Below, piece after piece: positions 36,001-43,941 of a stretch of DNA of 64,000 nt. The notes under the pieces were generated by a model. The model made no database searches, had not been told where the DNA came from, and saw only the letters and a list, made by a program, of their open reading frames with translations. The first letter of the stretch is position 1. Each line of letters starts with the position of its first letter. Origin of the DNA: Alistipes megaguti (GTDB taxonomy: Bacteria > Bacteroidota > Bacteroidia > Bacteroidales > Rikenellaceae); NCBI RefSeq assembly GCF_900604385.1, contig NZ_LR027382.1:992001-1056000 (forward strand), in the 5' to 3' direction. Both the position numbers and the translations under genes were made by a program.

Positions 36001-37212
36001 CTTCGCCAGCGAGAAAATATGGTTGTTCTCCACGGCAATCGGCTGCATCCGACGGAGTTTGGGCGTATCAAAGTGTTCGATACGGATCAGACCGTCGCCC
36101 TTCATCCCCACATAGAGCGTCTTGCCGTCGAGATAGAAACAACGGACTATTCCTCCCGACAGATTCTCGTCGGGAGCCTGCGACATCGGTCCGATCAAAT
36201 GAAACTGCTTCGCATCGTAGTAGGTCTTCAATACCCCCATGCCGTCTGTCCCGATCCAGACCATCTCCTGCTCCGTGGCGAGGATCGAAAAGACCGGAAC
36301 CTTCTGAAAAAAGGTATCCGTACAGACAAAACCATCACCCTGTGGCTGATACGTATCGACGCCTCCATGGGAATAGGGTACAACCAGATTGCCGGATTCG
36401 GTATAGACCGGCGTCCCGACCATTCCGCGGTCCGTCCCGCTCGGAGACTCCAGCGGAATCTCCCGGACACGGGGCATCGCCCCGTCCCGGGTGAAAAGCT
36501 CGAAGAGCCGCCCTTCGTTCGTCGTCACGAAGACCGAACACTCCGTCGCCCGGCGAATATCCCGGGCTGTCGCCCCCTCCAAATCAACCGGTTGAGCCTC
36601 GCTGATCGAAATCCGTCCCTCCTTCACGCGGTACGGAGCGCAGAAGAGCCCGTGCGTAGTCAGAATCCACAACTGAGAATCCCGCCCCGCACAGATCCGC
36701 CGGATATCGAACGTATTGAGCCGCGGTATGACAATCGGATAGAATTCATCCTCCTCCTCGGAAAAACCCGCCAGACCCCACTCATAGACCGAGCAGACCA
36801 GCACCTCCGATGCCGTGGTAATCGAATAGGCATTCTCGATCGAGGGGACCGAGCTCTCATAACCCAGGTAATAGCGCCGGATCCGGTTCCGGTCGAGATC
36901 CATCCGGTTGATGCCGTGGTCGGTCGCCACCCACAGAATTCCGTCACGCTGTTCGAGAATGTCCCGGACCCGATTGCTCGAAAGACTGTTCGGATCGCCC
37001 GGATCGTTGTTGTAGCAGACCATGTTGGTCCCGTCGTAGCGATTCAGCCCGTCCCAGGTGCCGAACCACATGTAGTTCCGCGAATCCCGGAAAATAACGT
37101 TGACCGAACTGTTCGAGAGACCTTCATCGTTTGTTATCCGGTCATATAATATCCTGGCAGCCAGGCTACTCTGTGCAACCAGAGACAACAAAACAACGAA
37201 GAGATATTTCAT
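33082..37212 (-). CDS. Hybrid two-component system regulator (HTCS) of the polysaccharide locus
   Basis: A 1376-residue one-protein sensor-regulator. After the signal peptide, the periplasmic part has two-bladed propeller (Reg_prop) repeats such as RDSRNYMWFGTWDGLNRYDG and AHNLWIGTSYGLNCL, then a Y_Y_Y domain, a membrane segment near 784-808, a histidine kinase with His845 in NITHEFSTSLSLI, an ATPase domain (DRNAMEKILFNLLSNAFKYTPE), a receiver (VLIVDDEATMRDLL, phospho-acceptor Asp in VISDIIMPEVDGF) and an AraC helix-turn-helix C-terminus (EIMYMAGFNSKSYYYREFQKMFG). The H-box has Ser where Pro is usual. It sits beside, and probably activates, the GH130-SusCD operon on binding an oligosaccharide. 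Confidence 0.95.
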   Translation of the reverse strand: MKYLFVVLLSLVAQSSLAARILYDRITNDEGLSNSSVNVIFRDSRNYMWFGTWDGLNRYDGTNMVCYNNDPGDPNSLSSNRVRDILEQRDGILWVATDHGINRMDLDRNRIRRYYLGYESSVPSIENAYSITTASEVLVCSVYEWGLAGFSEEEDEFYPIVIPRLNTFDIRRICAGRDSQLWILTTHGLFCAPYRVKEGRISISEAQPVDLEGATARDIRRATECSVFVTTNEGRLFELFTRDGAMPRVREIPLESPSGTDRGMVGTPVYTESGNLVVPYSHGGVDTYQPQGDGFVCTDTFFQKVPVFSILATEQEMVWIGTDGMGVLKTYYDAKQFHLIGPMSQAPDENLSGGIVRCFYLDGKTLYVGMKGDGLIRIEHFDTPKLRRMQPIAVENNHIFSLAKGFGEELLVGTDARGLGIYDLKSGRMQMLRGVDPAETFASIYAIYADPAGGRIWLGTSGYGLVELQVSYSNGEYRLQRVGKYMMDKTDPRAISSNIVYSIVREGDYLWLATRGGGLCRFSLSDRRFDSWQYEPDEASSISNNDLLSLTVDAAHNLWIGTSYGLNCLSLNHLDRGFRSSTSRDGLPNNTVHGIVATGEQLWLSTNKGLSMLDVTTGEFCNFYRSDGLQSDEFSDGAYLLSADSSYVFMGGVKGLNYFSPHEISRRTFRPRIDITGFAISGNRVNLHDCLQMRKGRQTLVLDWNQRFFSFDLVALDYIASERCEYSYLMENFSGNWVYNGTNNRVSFTNVPAGRYQLKVRVTNGDKVWNPDPYVLDIVVRRPWWGSWTAIVFYVLLGGAIGWIIYEIIRNRLRLNQAIVLERIENRHLRTVHEAKLRFFTNITHEFSTSLSLIYAPCERLLEYCDDAYVKKYLNIIRMSVDRMLHLINDLMEFRKVETDHLKLRIEPVCLPELVGYVCDNFELLGEQKRITLTLDVPDPLMWPTDRNAMEKILFNLLSNAFKYTPEEGWITLSMRVVEDRLNIGITNSGAGIPQEKLGEIFDRFKILENIETRAAQGQLNRTGIGLALTKSLVTALGGDISVTSVEHEQTSFELFFPRLELTETSGEDSLEGASDSLERSSESSSAPDISVSEPTGAVAEPTGTTTVQKESAALQFSQAELIDNSKPIVLIVDDEATMRDLLSDTMKPYYRVLVASNGSQALEIVKMKRPSIVISDIIMPEVDGFSLVRTLKSNPLTKHIPIIFLSSKNTMEDIISGNENGVDAYVSKPFSPKYLLSVVHRILGIRSDLQDYYNSSLSQVDILDGVVVNRQDEEFLLSITGLVEANIDNEDLSPTFICDSLAISRMQLYRRIKALTGETPSEFIRNLRLKYTARLLKTTSHTVQEIMYMAGFNSKSYYYREFQKMFGVSPKKYRV

Positions 37213-37232
37213 ATCCGTTGGACTTTACACAA

Positions 37233-37240
37233 CAAATGTA
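37233..37240 (-). promoter_or_regulatory. Candidate -7 element of the HTCS gene
   Basis: TACATTTG on the minus strand, 20 bases upstream of the start. The -33 region is not well matched. Confidence 0.45.
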
Positions 37241-37288
37241 TACAAAAACCCCTTGTTCCGCAACAGATACCGAACCCCGGATCCGAAT

Positions 37289-38578
37289 CTATCGCCGGCT
37301 GCACTCCCGATCAATGTTGCGGGCAATAACATAGGCCAGAAGCTGCAAAATGCCGATTATCAGCAGCGCATAGCGCAGTGCAAAGGTCTCCGATACGAAA
37401 TTTGCCAGAATCAGAAACAGTCCGCAGCCGAACAAACGGCCGATATAGAGTCCGAACTCATGCGACAGGATATAGGTGAACTCGCTGCGCTGTTCCGATT
37501 TCGAGACGATGTCGATGACCCGGAACTGAATCGGGAAATAGGCAATGTCGATCAACGGCCGGCTCAATACCAGGCACAACATGAAGATGACCACTCCGAC
37601 CGACGAATAGAACCAGGCGTTGAAGAATCCCCCCAGAGCAAACAGAACGAGACCGACGGCCAGAATCGGCAACCGATCCTTGGGCAGCGATACCCGGCCC
37701 AGGATATAGAGCAGAATGGCCGACAAGATCGCCCCCACGGACTGAACCGTTCCCAGCGTGGCTTCGTTCCCCACGAGCGTCATGATCAGCATCGCCGGAG
37801 CCGTCACGATGTAGCCCTGGGCGATCCCCTTCAGGGCCGCAAGTCCGAGAAGCTTGTTCCACAGCCGCTCGAAGCGAAAAAAGAGGAAGGGTTTGTTCTC
37901 CGGATTCTGGAACTTGCCCCTGAAGATGACGAACGAGGCCAGAATGGTAATCAGAAAGACGGCGATCGTAATGATCCGATAGGCCATGTTGACCTCTCCG
38001 CCGAACCATCCGTTGTGCTCGGTGGCACCGATGAAGGCACCGATCAGGTAGGGAACCCCGACACCCGTAATCGTATAGAAAAAGGTTTCAAGCCCGTAAT
38101 AGTAGTTCCGGTTGTCGTCGTTGGTCGAATCCAGGGCCAGGAAATCCCGATTCGACCAGAAAAAACCGTACGACAGACCCATCACCAGACCCGCTACCAC
38201 GACTCCCGTCGTATCGAGATCCGAAAGCGTCATCATGATGCTCATCGAGATCCCGCTCAGAAGCATGCCGAACGAATAGAGCGTCGCAATCCGGAAACGG
38301 CGCAACAAAAATCCATTGATCAGGAACGTGATCGGAATACCCGTATAGCTGGCCAGCTGAAAGCAGACAACCAGCGTCGAGTCGGAACTGTTGCGCATGA
38401 TGTAGGCGCCGATGAACATCTCGACAACCGGCAGAACCAACGAATAGAGCAGATTCGTGATCAGCAGGACCCGCATCCCGTGAGGGTAGGTCTGGAAGTG
38501 GCGGAATTCGGAGGTCAGTTTCGAGACAAGCCCCCTCCGGGAATTGGATGGGAGGACCCCTTGTTGCGAAGGTTTCAT
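37289..38578 (-). CDS. MFS transporter, probable oligosaccharide importer
   Basis: A 429-residue inner-membrane protein with about twelve hydrophobic segments in two halves (GMRVLLITNLLYSLVLPVVEMFIGAYIMR ... GLVMGLSYGFFWSNRDFLALD; second half LPILAVGLVLFALGGFF). Transporters of this group lie beside GH130 in mannoside-using loci of Bacteroidetes and are taken to import short mannosides; substrate here is inferred from that. It starts opposite GH130 and ends 76 bases upstream of the HTCS start. Promoter candidate TAAATTTG lies on the minus strand at 38604-38611. Confidence 0.82.
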   Translation of the reverse strand: MKPSQQGVLPSNSRRGLVSKLTSEFRHFQTYPHGMRVLLITNLLYSLVLPVVEMFIGAYIMRNSSDSTLVVCFQLASYTGIPITFLINGFLLRRFRIATLYSFGMLLSGISMSIMMTLSDLDTTGVVVAGLVMGLSYGFFWSNRDFLALDSTNDDNRNYYYGLETFFYTITGVGVPYLIGAFIGATEHNGWFGGEVNMAYRIITIAVFLITILASFVIFRGKFQNPENKPFLFFRFERLWNKLLGLAALKGIAQGYIVTAPAMLIMTLVGNEATLGTVQSVGAILSAILLYILGRVSLPKDRLPILAVGLVLFALGGFFNAWFYSSVGVVIFMLCLVLSRPLIDIAYFPIQFRVIDIVSKSEQRSEFTYILSHEFGLYIGRLFGCGLFLILANFVSETFALRYALLIIGILQLLAYVIARNIDRECSRR

Positions 38579-38603
38579 AGGTTCATTCAGGTTTTGATTA
38601 TGA

Positions 38604-38611
38604 CAAATTTA
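38604..38611 (-). promoter_or_regulatory. Candidate -7 element of the MFS gene
   Basis: TAAATTTG, 25 bases upstream of the MFS start on the minus strand. No clear -33 element. The 326-base divergent region to GH130 shows no other gene. Confidence 0.45.
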
Positions 38612-38824
38612 GACCCTTTTGCCCGACGGAAGGTGCCTTATTTGCACGGAAAGGTACCCTTTTTCATCTTCGCCCCAGCCTCAAAACAAGACATTGGCCC
38701 ACAACGCATTAAGCAAAAACAGGGATCAACGGGGTTTAACGGCCGGAAACGGACCGTGCGTCAAAATGCAAAATGAGCGTACCTTTTCGAAAAGCATGAG
38801 TAACTCCCGCCATTTCGCTTTTCG

Positions 38825-38832
38825 TAATTTTG
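38825..38832 (+). promoter_or_regulatory. Candidate -7 element of the GH130 operon
   Basis: TAATTTTG matches TAnnTTTG, 72 bases before the GH130 start. The missing TTTG at -33 would fit a promoter that needs an activator such as the neighbouring HTCS; this is inference. Confidence 0.45.
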
Positions 38833-38904
38833 TTTTGGTCAAAAAGCCCCTTACAACCGGGCCCGAAGACCGCAAAACAAACCGTAGAAACCTAAAACAA
38901 GCCT

Positions 38905-39960
38905 ATGAGAAACCTTGCCTCCCGATTCCCGGAGAATCCGATTCTCCGACCCGGAGATCTGGCCCCGAGCAGCCCGGATCTGACCATCGAATGCCTGCTC
39001 AACCCCGGCGTTTTCGAATACGACGGCCGCGTCTGGATGTTGCTGCGCGTCGCTGAACGTCCCCGGCAAAAGGAGGGGATCATCTCCTTCCCGATCAACG
39101 ACCCCGAACGGGGAATCTCCATCATGGAGATTCCGACCGACTCTCCCGACCTCGATACCTCCGATCCTCGGGTCATTAATTATAAAGGTAACGACTACCT
39201 CACGACCCTCTCCTATCTGCGCCTCGTCTGCAGCGACGACGGCGTCCACTTCCGGGAGCCCGAGGGCTTCACCCCCATCTTCGGGCAGGGCCCCTACGAA
39301 ACCTACGGCATCGAGGACTGCCGTGTGACAAAAATCGACGACACCTTCTATCTGACCTACACCGCCGTATCGGCAAACGGCGTCGCCGCGGGCATGATGT
39401 CGACGAAAAACTGGCACCAAATCAAACGGCATGGATTAATTTTGCCCCCTCACAACAAGGATTGCGCCCTGTTCGGACGCCCCGTCAACGGCAAATACTA
39501 CATGTTCCATCGTCCCTCAAGCCCCCAGATCGGCGGTAACTACATCTGGATTGCCTCCTCGCCCGACCTCATCCATTGGGGCGAGCACCGCTGTATTGCC
39601 CGCTCCCGCAAGGGCATGTGGGACAGCGTCCGTGTCGGAGCCGGAGCCGCTCCGATCGAAACCCCCGCCGGATGGCTGATGATCTACCACGGCGCCGACG
39701 AACGGAACCGGTACTGTCTCGGAGCCATGCTCCTCGACCGGGAGGACCCCGGACGGGTCCTGGCCCGCTCCACGGAACCCGTCATGGAGCCCGACATGCC
39801 CTACGAACAGACCGGATTCTTCGGAAACGTCGTCTTTACCAACGGACAGATCGTACGCGGCGACGAAATCACCATCTACTACGGCGCCTCCGACGAGGTC
39901 ATCTGCGGAGCCAGACTCTCCGTGGCCCGAATCCTCGAACAACTCGGATTCCCGCTCTGA
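38905..39960 (+). CDS. GH130 family beta-mannoside phosphorylase or hydrolase
   Basis: A 351-residue five-bladed propeller enzyme without signal peptide, so cytoplasmic. GH130 signatures include NPILRPGDL near the N-terminus, FNPGV-like LLNPGVFEYDGRVWMLLRVAE, the YGIEDCRVTKIDDTFYLTYTAVS segment with the candidate catalytic Asp, the GAGAAPIETPAGWLMIYHGAD segment and ITIYYGASDEVICGA. The family cleaves beta-mannosidic bonds, most members using phosphate and some using water. I cannot decide the subfamily. It should act on oligosaccharide brought in by the MFS transporter and opens the SusCD operon. Confidence 0.9.
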   Translation: MRNLASRFPENPILRPGDLAPSSPDLTIECLLNPGVFEYDGRVWMLLRVAERPRQKEGIISFPINDPERGISIMEIPTDSPDLDTSDPRVINYKGNDYLTTLSYLRLVCSDDGVHFREPEGFTPIFGQGPYETYGIEDCRVTKIDDTFYLTYTAVSANGVAAGMMSTKNWHQIKRHGLILPPHNKDCALFGRPVNGKYYMFHRPSSPQIGGNYIWIASSPDLIHWGEHRCIARSRKGMWDSVRVGAGAAPIETPAGWLMIYHGADERNRYCLGAMLLDREDPGRVLARSTEPVMEPDMPYEQTGFFGNVVFTNGQIVRGDEITIYYGASDEVICGARLSVARILEQLGFPL

Positions 39961-40028
39961 AAGCGCTCTCCCCAAAACGTTCAAACAACTCAAACAACCT
40001 AATATCAACCCTAAAACCAACTGAAACG

Positions 40029-40598
40029 ATGAAAGGAAAATTTTCCGCTTTTCGGTTTGTCCTGTTCGGAGCTGTCTCTTCCCTGTTGTTCTCCTGTGAC
40101 AAAGAGGCTCCGGCAGAGTATTATCCGCCCGTGCTGACGGTCGGGTTCGAGGACACGAGCGACTACACGATGTCCAACGACGAAGCCAATCCCGAAGGTG
40201 GCGCCGACTCAACCTATGTCCGGATCTTCAAGATCATCAGCGACAACCGCAACGAAGCCGTCGGCGTCGATGTCTATTTCGACCTGCTCTCTCCCGAAAC
40301 GGAGAAAACCGACACCACGGCCATCAACGACTTCATCCGACTGATGAACCCTATCCTGCTGAAGGACACCGCGCTGCCCGACGGAACCCATCAGAACAGA
40401 TGGAACGGAAGCCGGGCGCTGATCGACAAGGGAACCCAGCAGACCGCCGTCATGATCCGAACCATCGACAAGGTGATCTCCCAGGAGAAAGAGACCTCCT
40501 TCATCCTCTCCATCCTCCCGGACCGCAACGTCCCGACGCGCTACACGGTGGACCCCGACCACAGCCGGAAAAAGATCACGGTGCGCAACAACAAATAA
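40029..40598 (+). CDS. Small exported lipoprotein of the polysaccharide locus
   Basis: A 189-residue lipoprotein (SSLLFSC, Cys23). The mature part has short beta-rich stretches (PPVLTVGFEDTSDYTMSNDEAN; ADSTYVRIFKIISDNRNEAVGVDVYFDLL; ETSFILSILPDRNVPTRYTV). It resembles the Ig-like lipoproteins that accompany SusCD pairs, but I cannot name the family with confidence. It lies between GH130 and SusC, 25 bases before SusC, and probably assists glycan binding at the surface. Confidence 0.7.
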   Translation: MKGKFSAFRFVLFGAVSSLLFSCDKEAPAEYYPPVLTVGFEDTSDYTMSNDEANPEGGADSTYVRIFKIISDNRNEAVGVDVYFDLLSPETEKTDTTAINDFIRLMNPILLKDTALPDGTHQNRWNGSRALIDKGTQQTAVMIRTIDKVISQEKETSFILSILPDRNVPTRYTVDPDHSRKKITVRNNK

Positions 40599-40623
40599 CC
40601 CACTCTTAGCCTGAAACACTACC

Positions 40624-43600
40624 ATGAGAACGATCATAAGACTATTCCTTTCCGCTTGTCTCTCCCTGGTTGCTGCGGCCCTCTTCGCCCAGCAGGGAAA
40701 TCAGGTCATTACGGGAACCATCGTGGATGAAAAGGGTGCTCCCGTACTCGGCGCCACGATCATCGCAGACGGAACTACCGCCGGCACCACCAGCGACGCC
40801 CAAGGAAAATTCTCCCTCTCGCTGCCCAAAAAGGCAAAAGCCATCACCGTGTCGTATATCGGCATGATCACCAACAACATTCCGATCACCACCGCCACCG
40901 ACTACAAAATCACCATGCGCGAAGATGCCCAAAGCCTCGATGACGTCATCGTCGTCGGTTACGGCTTCCAGCGCAAAAGCGACCTGACGGGTGCCGTCGC
41001 ATCGGTCAAGGCAAAGGATATCACCGGACGGATGGTTTCGATCGAACAGGGCCTCCAGGGCCGTATCGCCGGCGTACAGATCACACAGTCGGAGGCCTCG
41101 CCCGACGGCGGCCTGAGTATGGTCATCCGCGGTTCGAACTCCGTGATCGGCGGCACCGAACCCCTCTACGTCATCGACGGCATGCCCATCTCCGGCGGAA
41201 ACTCGATGGTCAAGGGCCCGACCGACACCTTCGGCCCCACGGGTGACCTGCAGACCATGACCCAGCCGGCCAACATGCTCAGCTTCCTCAACCCCTCGGA
41301 CATCGAATCGATCGAGGTGCTCAAGGATGCCTCGTCGACGGCCATCTACGGTTCCCGCGCCGCAAACGGCGTGGTGCTGATCACCACCAAACGCGGATCG
41401 AAAGGATCCACCCGCGTAACGTTCGATGCCTCGATCGAAGTCTCGAACGTCTCCCGGACCTGGGACCTGCTCGACGCCGCCGAGTATGCCGAACAGAAGC
41501 AGACGCAACACCTCATCAGCCGCATCCTCGGCGAAAACATGACCTATGAGGAGGCCTTGCGCGACATGCCCTACTCGGGTCGCTACAGCGGCGAACTCAA
41601 CATGAACTGGACCCCCTCGGACAATGCCGGAGGCGATGGCGCATACAGCCCTACGCCCGAGGACTTCCGAAGCGGAAGAGTCGCCTCGACCGACTGGCAG
41701 GACGCCGTGCTCAGAACCGGAATCAGCCAGAAATACTCGCTCTCCATCTCCGGAGGAAACGACCGCGTGAACTACTACGTCGGAGCCGGCATGGACGATA
41801 TCCAGGGTGTCATCGTAGGATCCGAGTTCAAGCGATACACGATCAACTCCACCCTCGACGCCAAGATCTGGAACTGGCTCAGCGTCACGAACTCCTTCAA
41901 CGCCGCCTACACGAAGAGCAACCGCTCGCAGACCGGAAACATCCAGTCCGGCGACTCGCGCGGCGTCATGATGGCCGCCGTCATCTACGATCCGACCCAG
42001 CTGATCTCCGGAAACCGCTACGAAATCGAGAACGGACTGCTCATCAACAGCGACGACCCCTACACCGCCGCAACCTCCTGCATGGATATCAACACGGTAT
42101 ATACGGCCATGGACAACGTCGCCCTGAACTTCAACCTGGCCAAGGGGCTGAAGGCCAAGATCACCGGAGGTGTCCGCTACTCGCAGAACGTCCGCGACAT
42201 CTACAACCCGAGAACCTCCAACCGCTACTGGGATGCCGCCGGACAGGGATATGCCCTCTACGGCAACAACACCGACATGTACGTCATCAACGAAAACCTG
42301 CTCCTCTACACCAACAGCTTCGGCCGTCACACGATCGACGCCACGGCTGGTTTCACCCAGGAGGCCAGCTGGGGTGACGCACACACCGCTTCGGGCAAGG
42401 GTTTCCTGAACGACTACAACCAGTATCACGTACTCGGATCGGCCACCACGTTCTACAACCCCACCTCGGACTACTACAAGACGGGAACGCTCTCCTGGCT
42501 CGGACGTATCAACTACAACTACGACGACCGTTATCTGGCCACGGTTTCGTTCCGTGCCGACGGATCCTCGAAGTTCGGAAAAAACAACAAATGGGGCTAT
42601 TTCCCCTCGGCCGCATTCGCATGGCGTGTCAATCAGGAGCAGTTCATGCAGAACGTGAAGGTCATCTCCAACCTCAAGCTCCGCGCTTCGGTCGGCCAGA
42701 CCGGTAACCAGGGCATCTCTCCCTATCAGTCGCTCTCGGCCCTCACCCCCGGAACCTATCCCGTCAACGGCAAGCTGGAGAACACCTACCAGCTCGGATG
42801 GACCATGCCGAACCCCGACCTGAAGTGGGAAACAACCACGCAATACGACCTGGGACTCGACCTCGGCTTGTTCAACAACCGGCTGACCTTCACGGCCGAC
42901 TTCTATCTGAAGGACACCGACGACCTGCTGCAGAATATCACGCTGGCCTCCAACACCGGATACTCCTCCGTACTCATGAACGCCGGATCGCTCCGCAACA
43001 AGGGTGTCGAACTCTCGCTCACGGGCGTGATCTGCAACCGCGAATTCTACTGGTCGATGACCGGAAACTGGTCCACCAACCGGATCAAGGTCCTCTCGCT
43101 CGGCGGCATGGAGAGCTCTCCGGGCCACTACGTCTGGGGCTGGGCAAACTACCCGTTCCCGATCACCGTCGGACACCCGCTGGGCGAAATCTGGGGTTAC
43201 AAGATCACCAACGTCATGAAGACCTGGGAGCAGCGCAAGAATGCCGCCAAGGACAACCCCAACATGATCTGGGCCGACGACCCCGTCACCGGAGAGAGCA
43301 CCTATGTCGGACAGTTGGGCGAGTACGACTTCGAGAAGGACGAGAACGGTTACATGAAGAAGACCGTCCTCGGAAACACCAACCCCAAGTTCATCTTCGG
43401 TCTGAACTCCACGATGACCTACAAGAACTTCGAACTCTCGTTCTCGCTGGCCGGCGCAATCGGCCAGGACATCCTCAACCTGCAGATGATGCCCGGATTC
43501 GAATACACCTACCGCGTGCATGACTACGCCGACGAACGTTGGATCCCCGAAGTCGTCGACCGCAACGGCCGCGTCGTATTCAAGGACAACGGAAAGAACG

Positions 43601-43914
43601 GCAATATCCTCGAATCGGTCAGCGGAGGCGCCAACTACGGCGAAAACACCTACAGCCAACAGGTCGAGGACGGATCCTGGATCAAGATGAAGAACATCAC
43701 GCTGGCATACACCTACCGATTCAAGAAGCCCAACTTCTTCATCTCCTCGATCCGACCCTACATCTCGCTGAACAACGTCTTCTGCATCGACAACTACTCG
43801 GGCCTCGACCCCGAAGCCAGCGTCTTCGGCCAGGATCCCACCCGCCGCGGCGTCGCCTTCAGCGAATACCCCATGTCGTTCACCGCTTCGTTCGGCGTCA
43901 ACCTCGTTTTCTAA
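40624..43914 (+). CDS. SusC-family TonB-linked outer-membrane transporter
   Basis: A 1096-residue barrel. Signal peptide MRTIIRLFLSACLSLVAAALFAQ, carboxypeptidase-like domain (ITGTIVDEKGAPVLGATIIADGT), plug domain (SLDDVIVVGYGFQRKSDLTGA ... SDIESIEVLKDASSTAIYGSRAANGVVLITTKRG) and a C-terminal barrel with the TonB-type ending (YPMSFTASFGVNLVF). It imports the oligosaccharide of this locus with its SusD partner 27 bases downstream. GC-rich codon use matches the flanking core, unlike the SusC at 13.6 kb. Confidence 0.96.
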   Translation: MRTIIRLFLSACLSLVAAALFAQQGNQVITGTIVDEKGAPVLGATIIADGTTAGTTSDAQGKFSLSLPKKAKAITVSYIGMITNNIPITTATDYKITMREDAQSLDDVIVVGYGFQRKSDLTGAVASVKAKDITGRMVSIEQGLQGRIAGVQITQSEASPDGGLSMVIRGSNSVIGGTEPLYVIDGMPISGGNSMVKGPTDTFGPTGDLQTMTQPANMLSFLNPSDIESIEVLKDASSTAIYGSRAANGVVLITTKRGSKGSTRVTFDASIEVSNVSRTWDLLDAAEYAEQKQTQHLISRILGENMTYEEALRDMPYSGRYSGELNMNWTPSDNAGGDGAYSPTPEDFRSGRVASTDWQDAVLRTGISQKYSLSISGGNDRVNYYVGAGMDDIQGVIVGSEFKRYTINSTLDAKIWNWLSVTNSFNAAYTKSNRSQTGNIQSGDSRGVMMAAVIYDPTQLISGNRYEIENGLLINSDDPYTAATSCMDINTVYTAMDNVALNFNLAKGLKAKITGGVRYSQNVRDIYNPRTSNRYWDAAGQGYALYGNNTDMYVINENLLLYTNSFGRHTIDATAGFTQEASWGDAHTASGKGFLNDYNQYHVLGSATTFYNPTSDYYKTGTLSWLGRINYNYDDRYLATVSFRADGSSKFGKNNKWGYFPSAAFAWRVNQEQFMQNVKVISNLKLRASVGQTGNQGISPYQSLSALTPGTYPVNGKLENTYQLGWTMPNPDLKWETTTQYDLGLDLGLFNNRLTFTADFYLKDTDDLLQNITLASNTGYSSVLMNAGSLRNKGVELSLTGVICNREFYWSMTGNWSTNRIKVLSLGGMESSPGHYVWGWANYPFPITVGHPLGEIWGYKITNVMKTWEQRKNAAKDNPNMIWADDPVTGESTYVGQLGEYDFEKDENGYMKKTVLGNTNPKFIFGLNSTMTYKNFELSFSLAGAIGQDILNLQMMPGFEYTYRVHDYADERWIPEVVDRNGRVVFKDNGKNGNILESVSGGANYGENTYSQQVEDGSWIKMKNITLAYTYRFKKPNFFISSIRPYISLNNVFCIDNYSGLDPEASVFGQDPTRRGVAFSEYPMSFTASFGVNLVF

Positions 43915-43941
43915 GTCCCCCTCCTAATTCTTCAGACAACC

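Noticed and set aside
40642..43659. 1005-codon open frame antisense to SusC
   Set aside because: It mirrors the high-GC codon pattern of SusC on the other strand, has no domain features, and SusC is certain.
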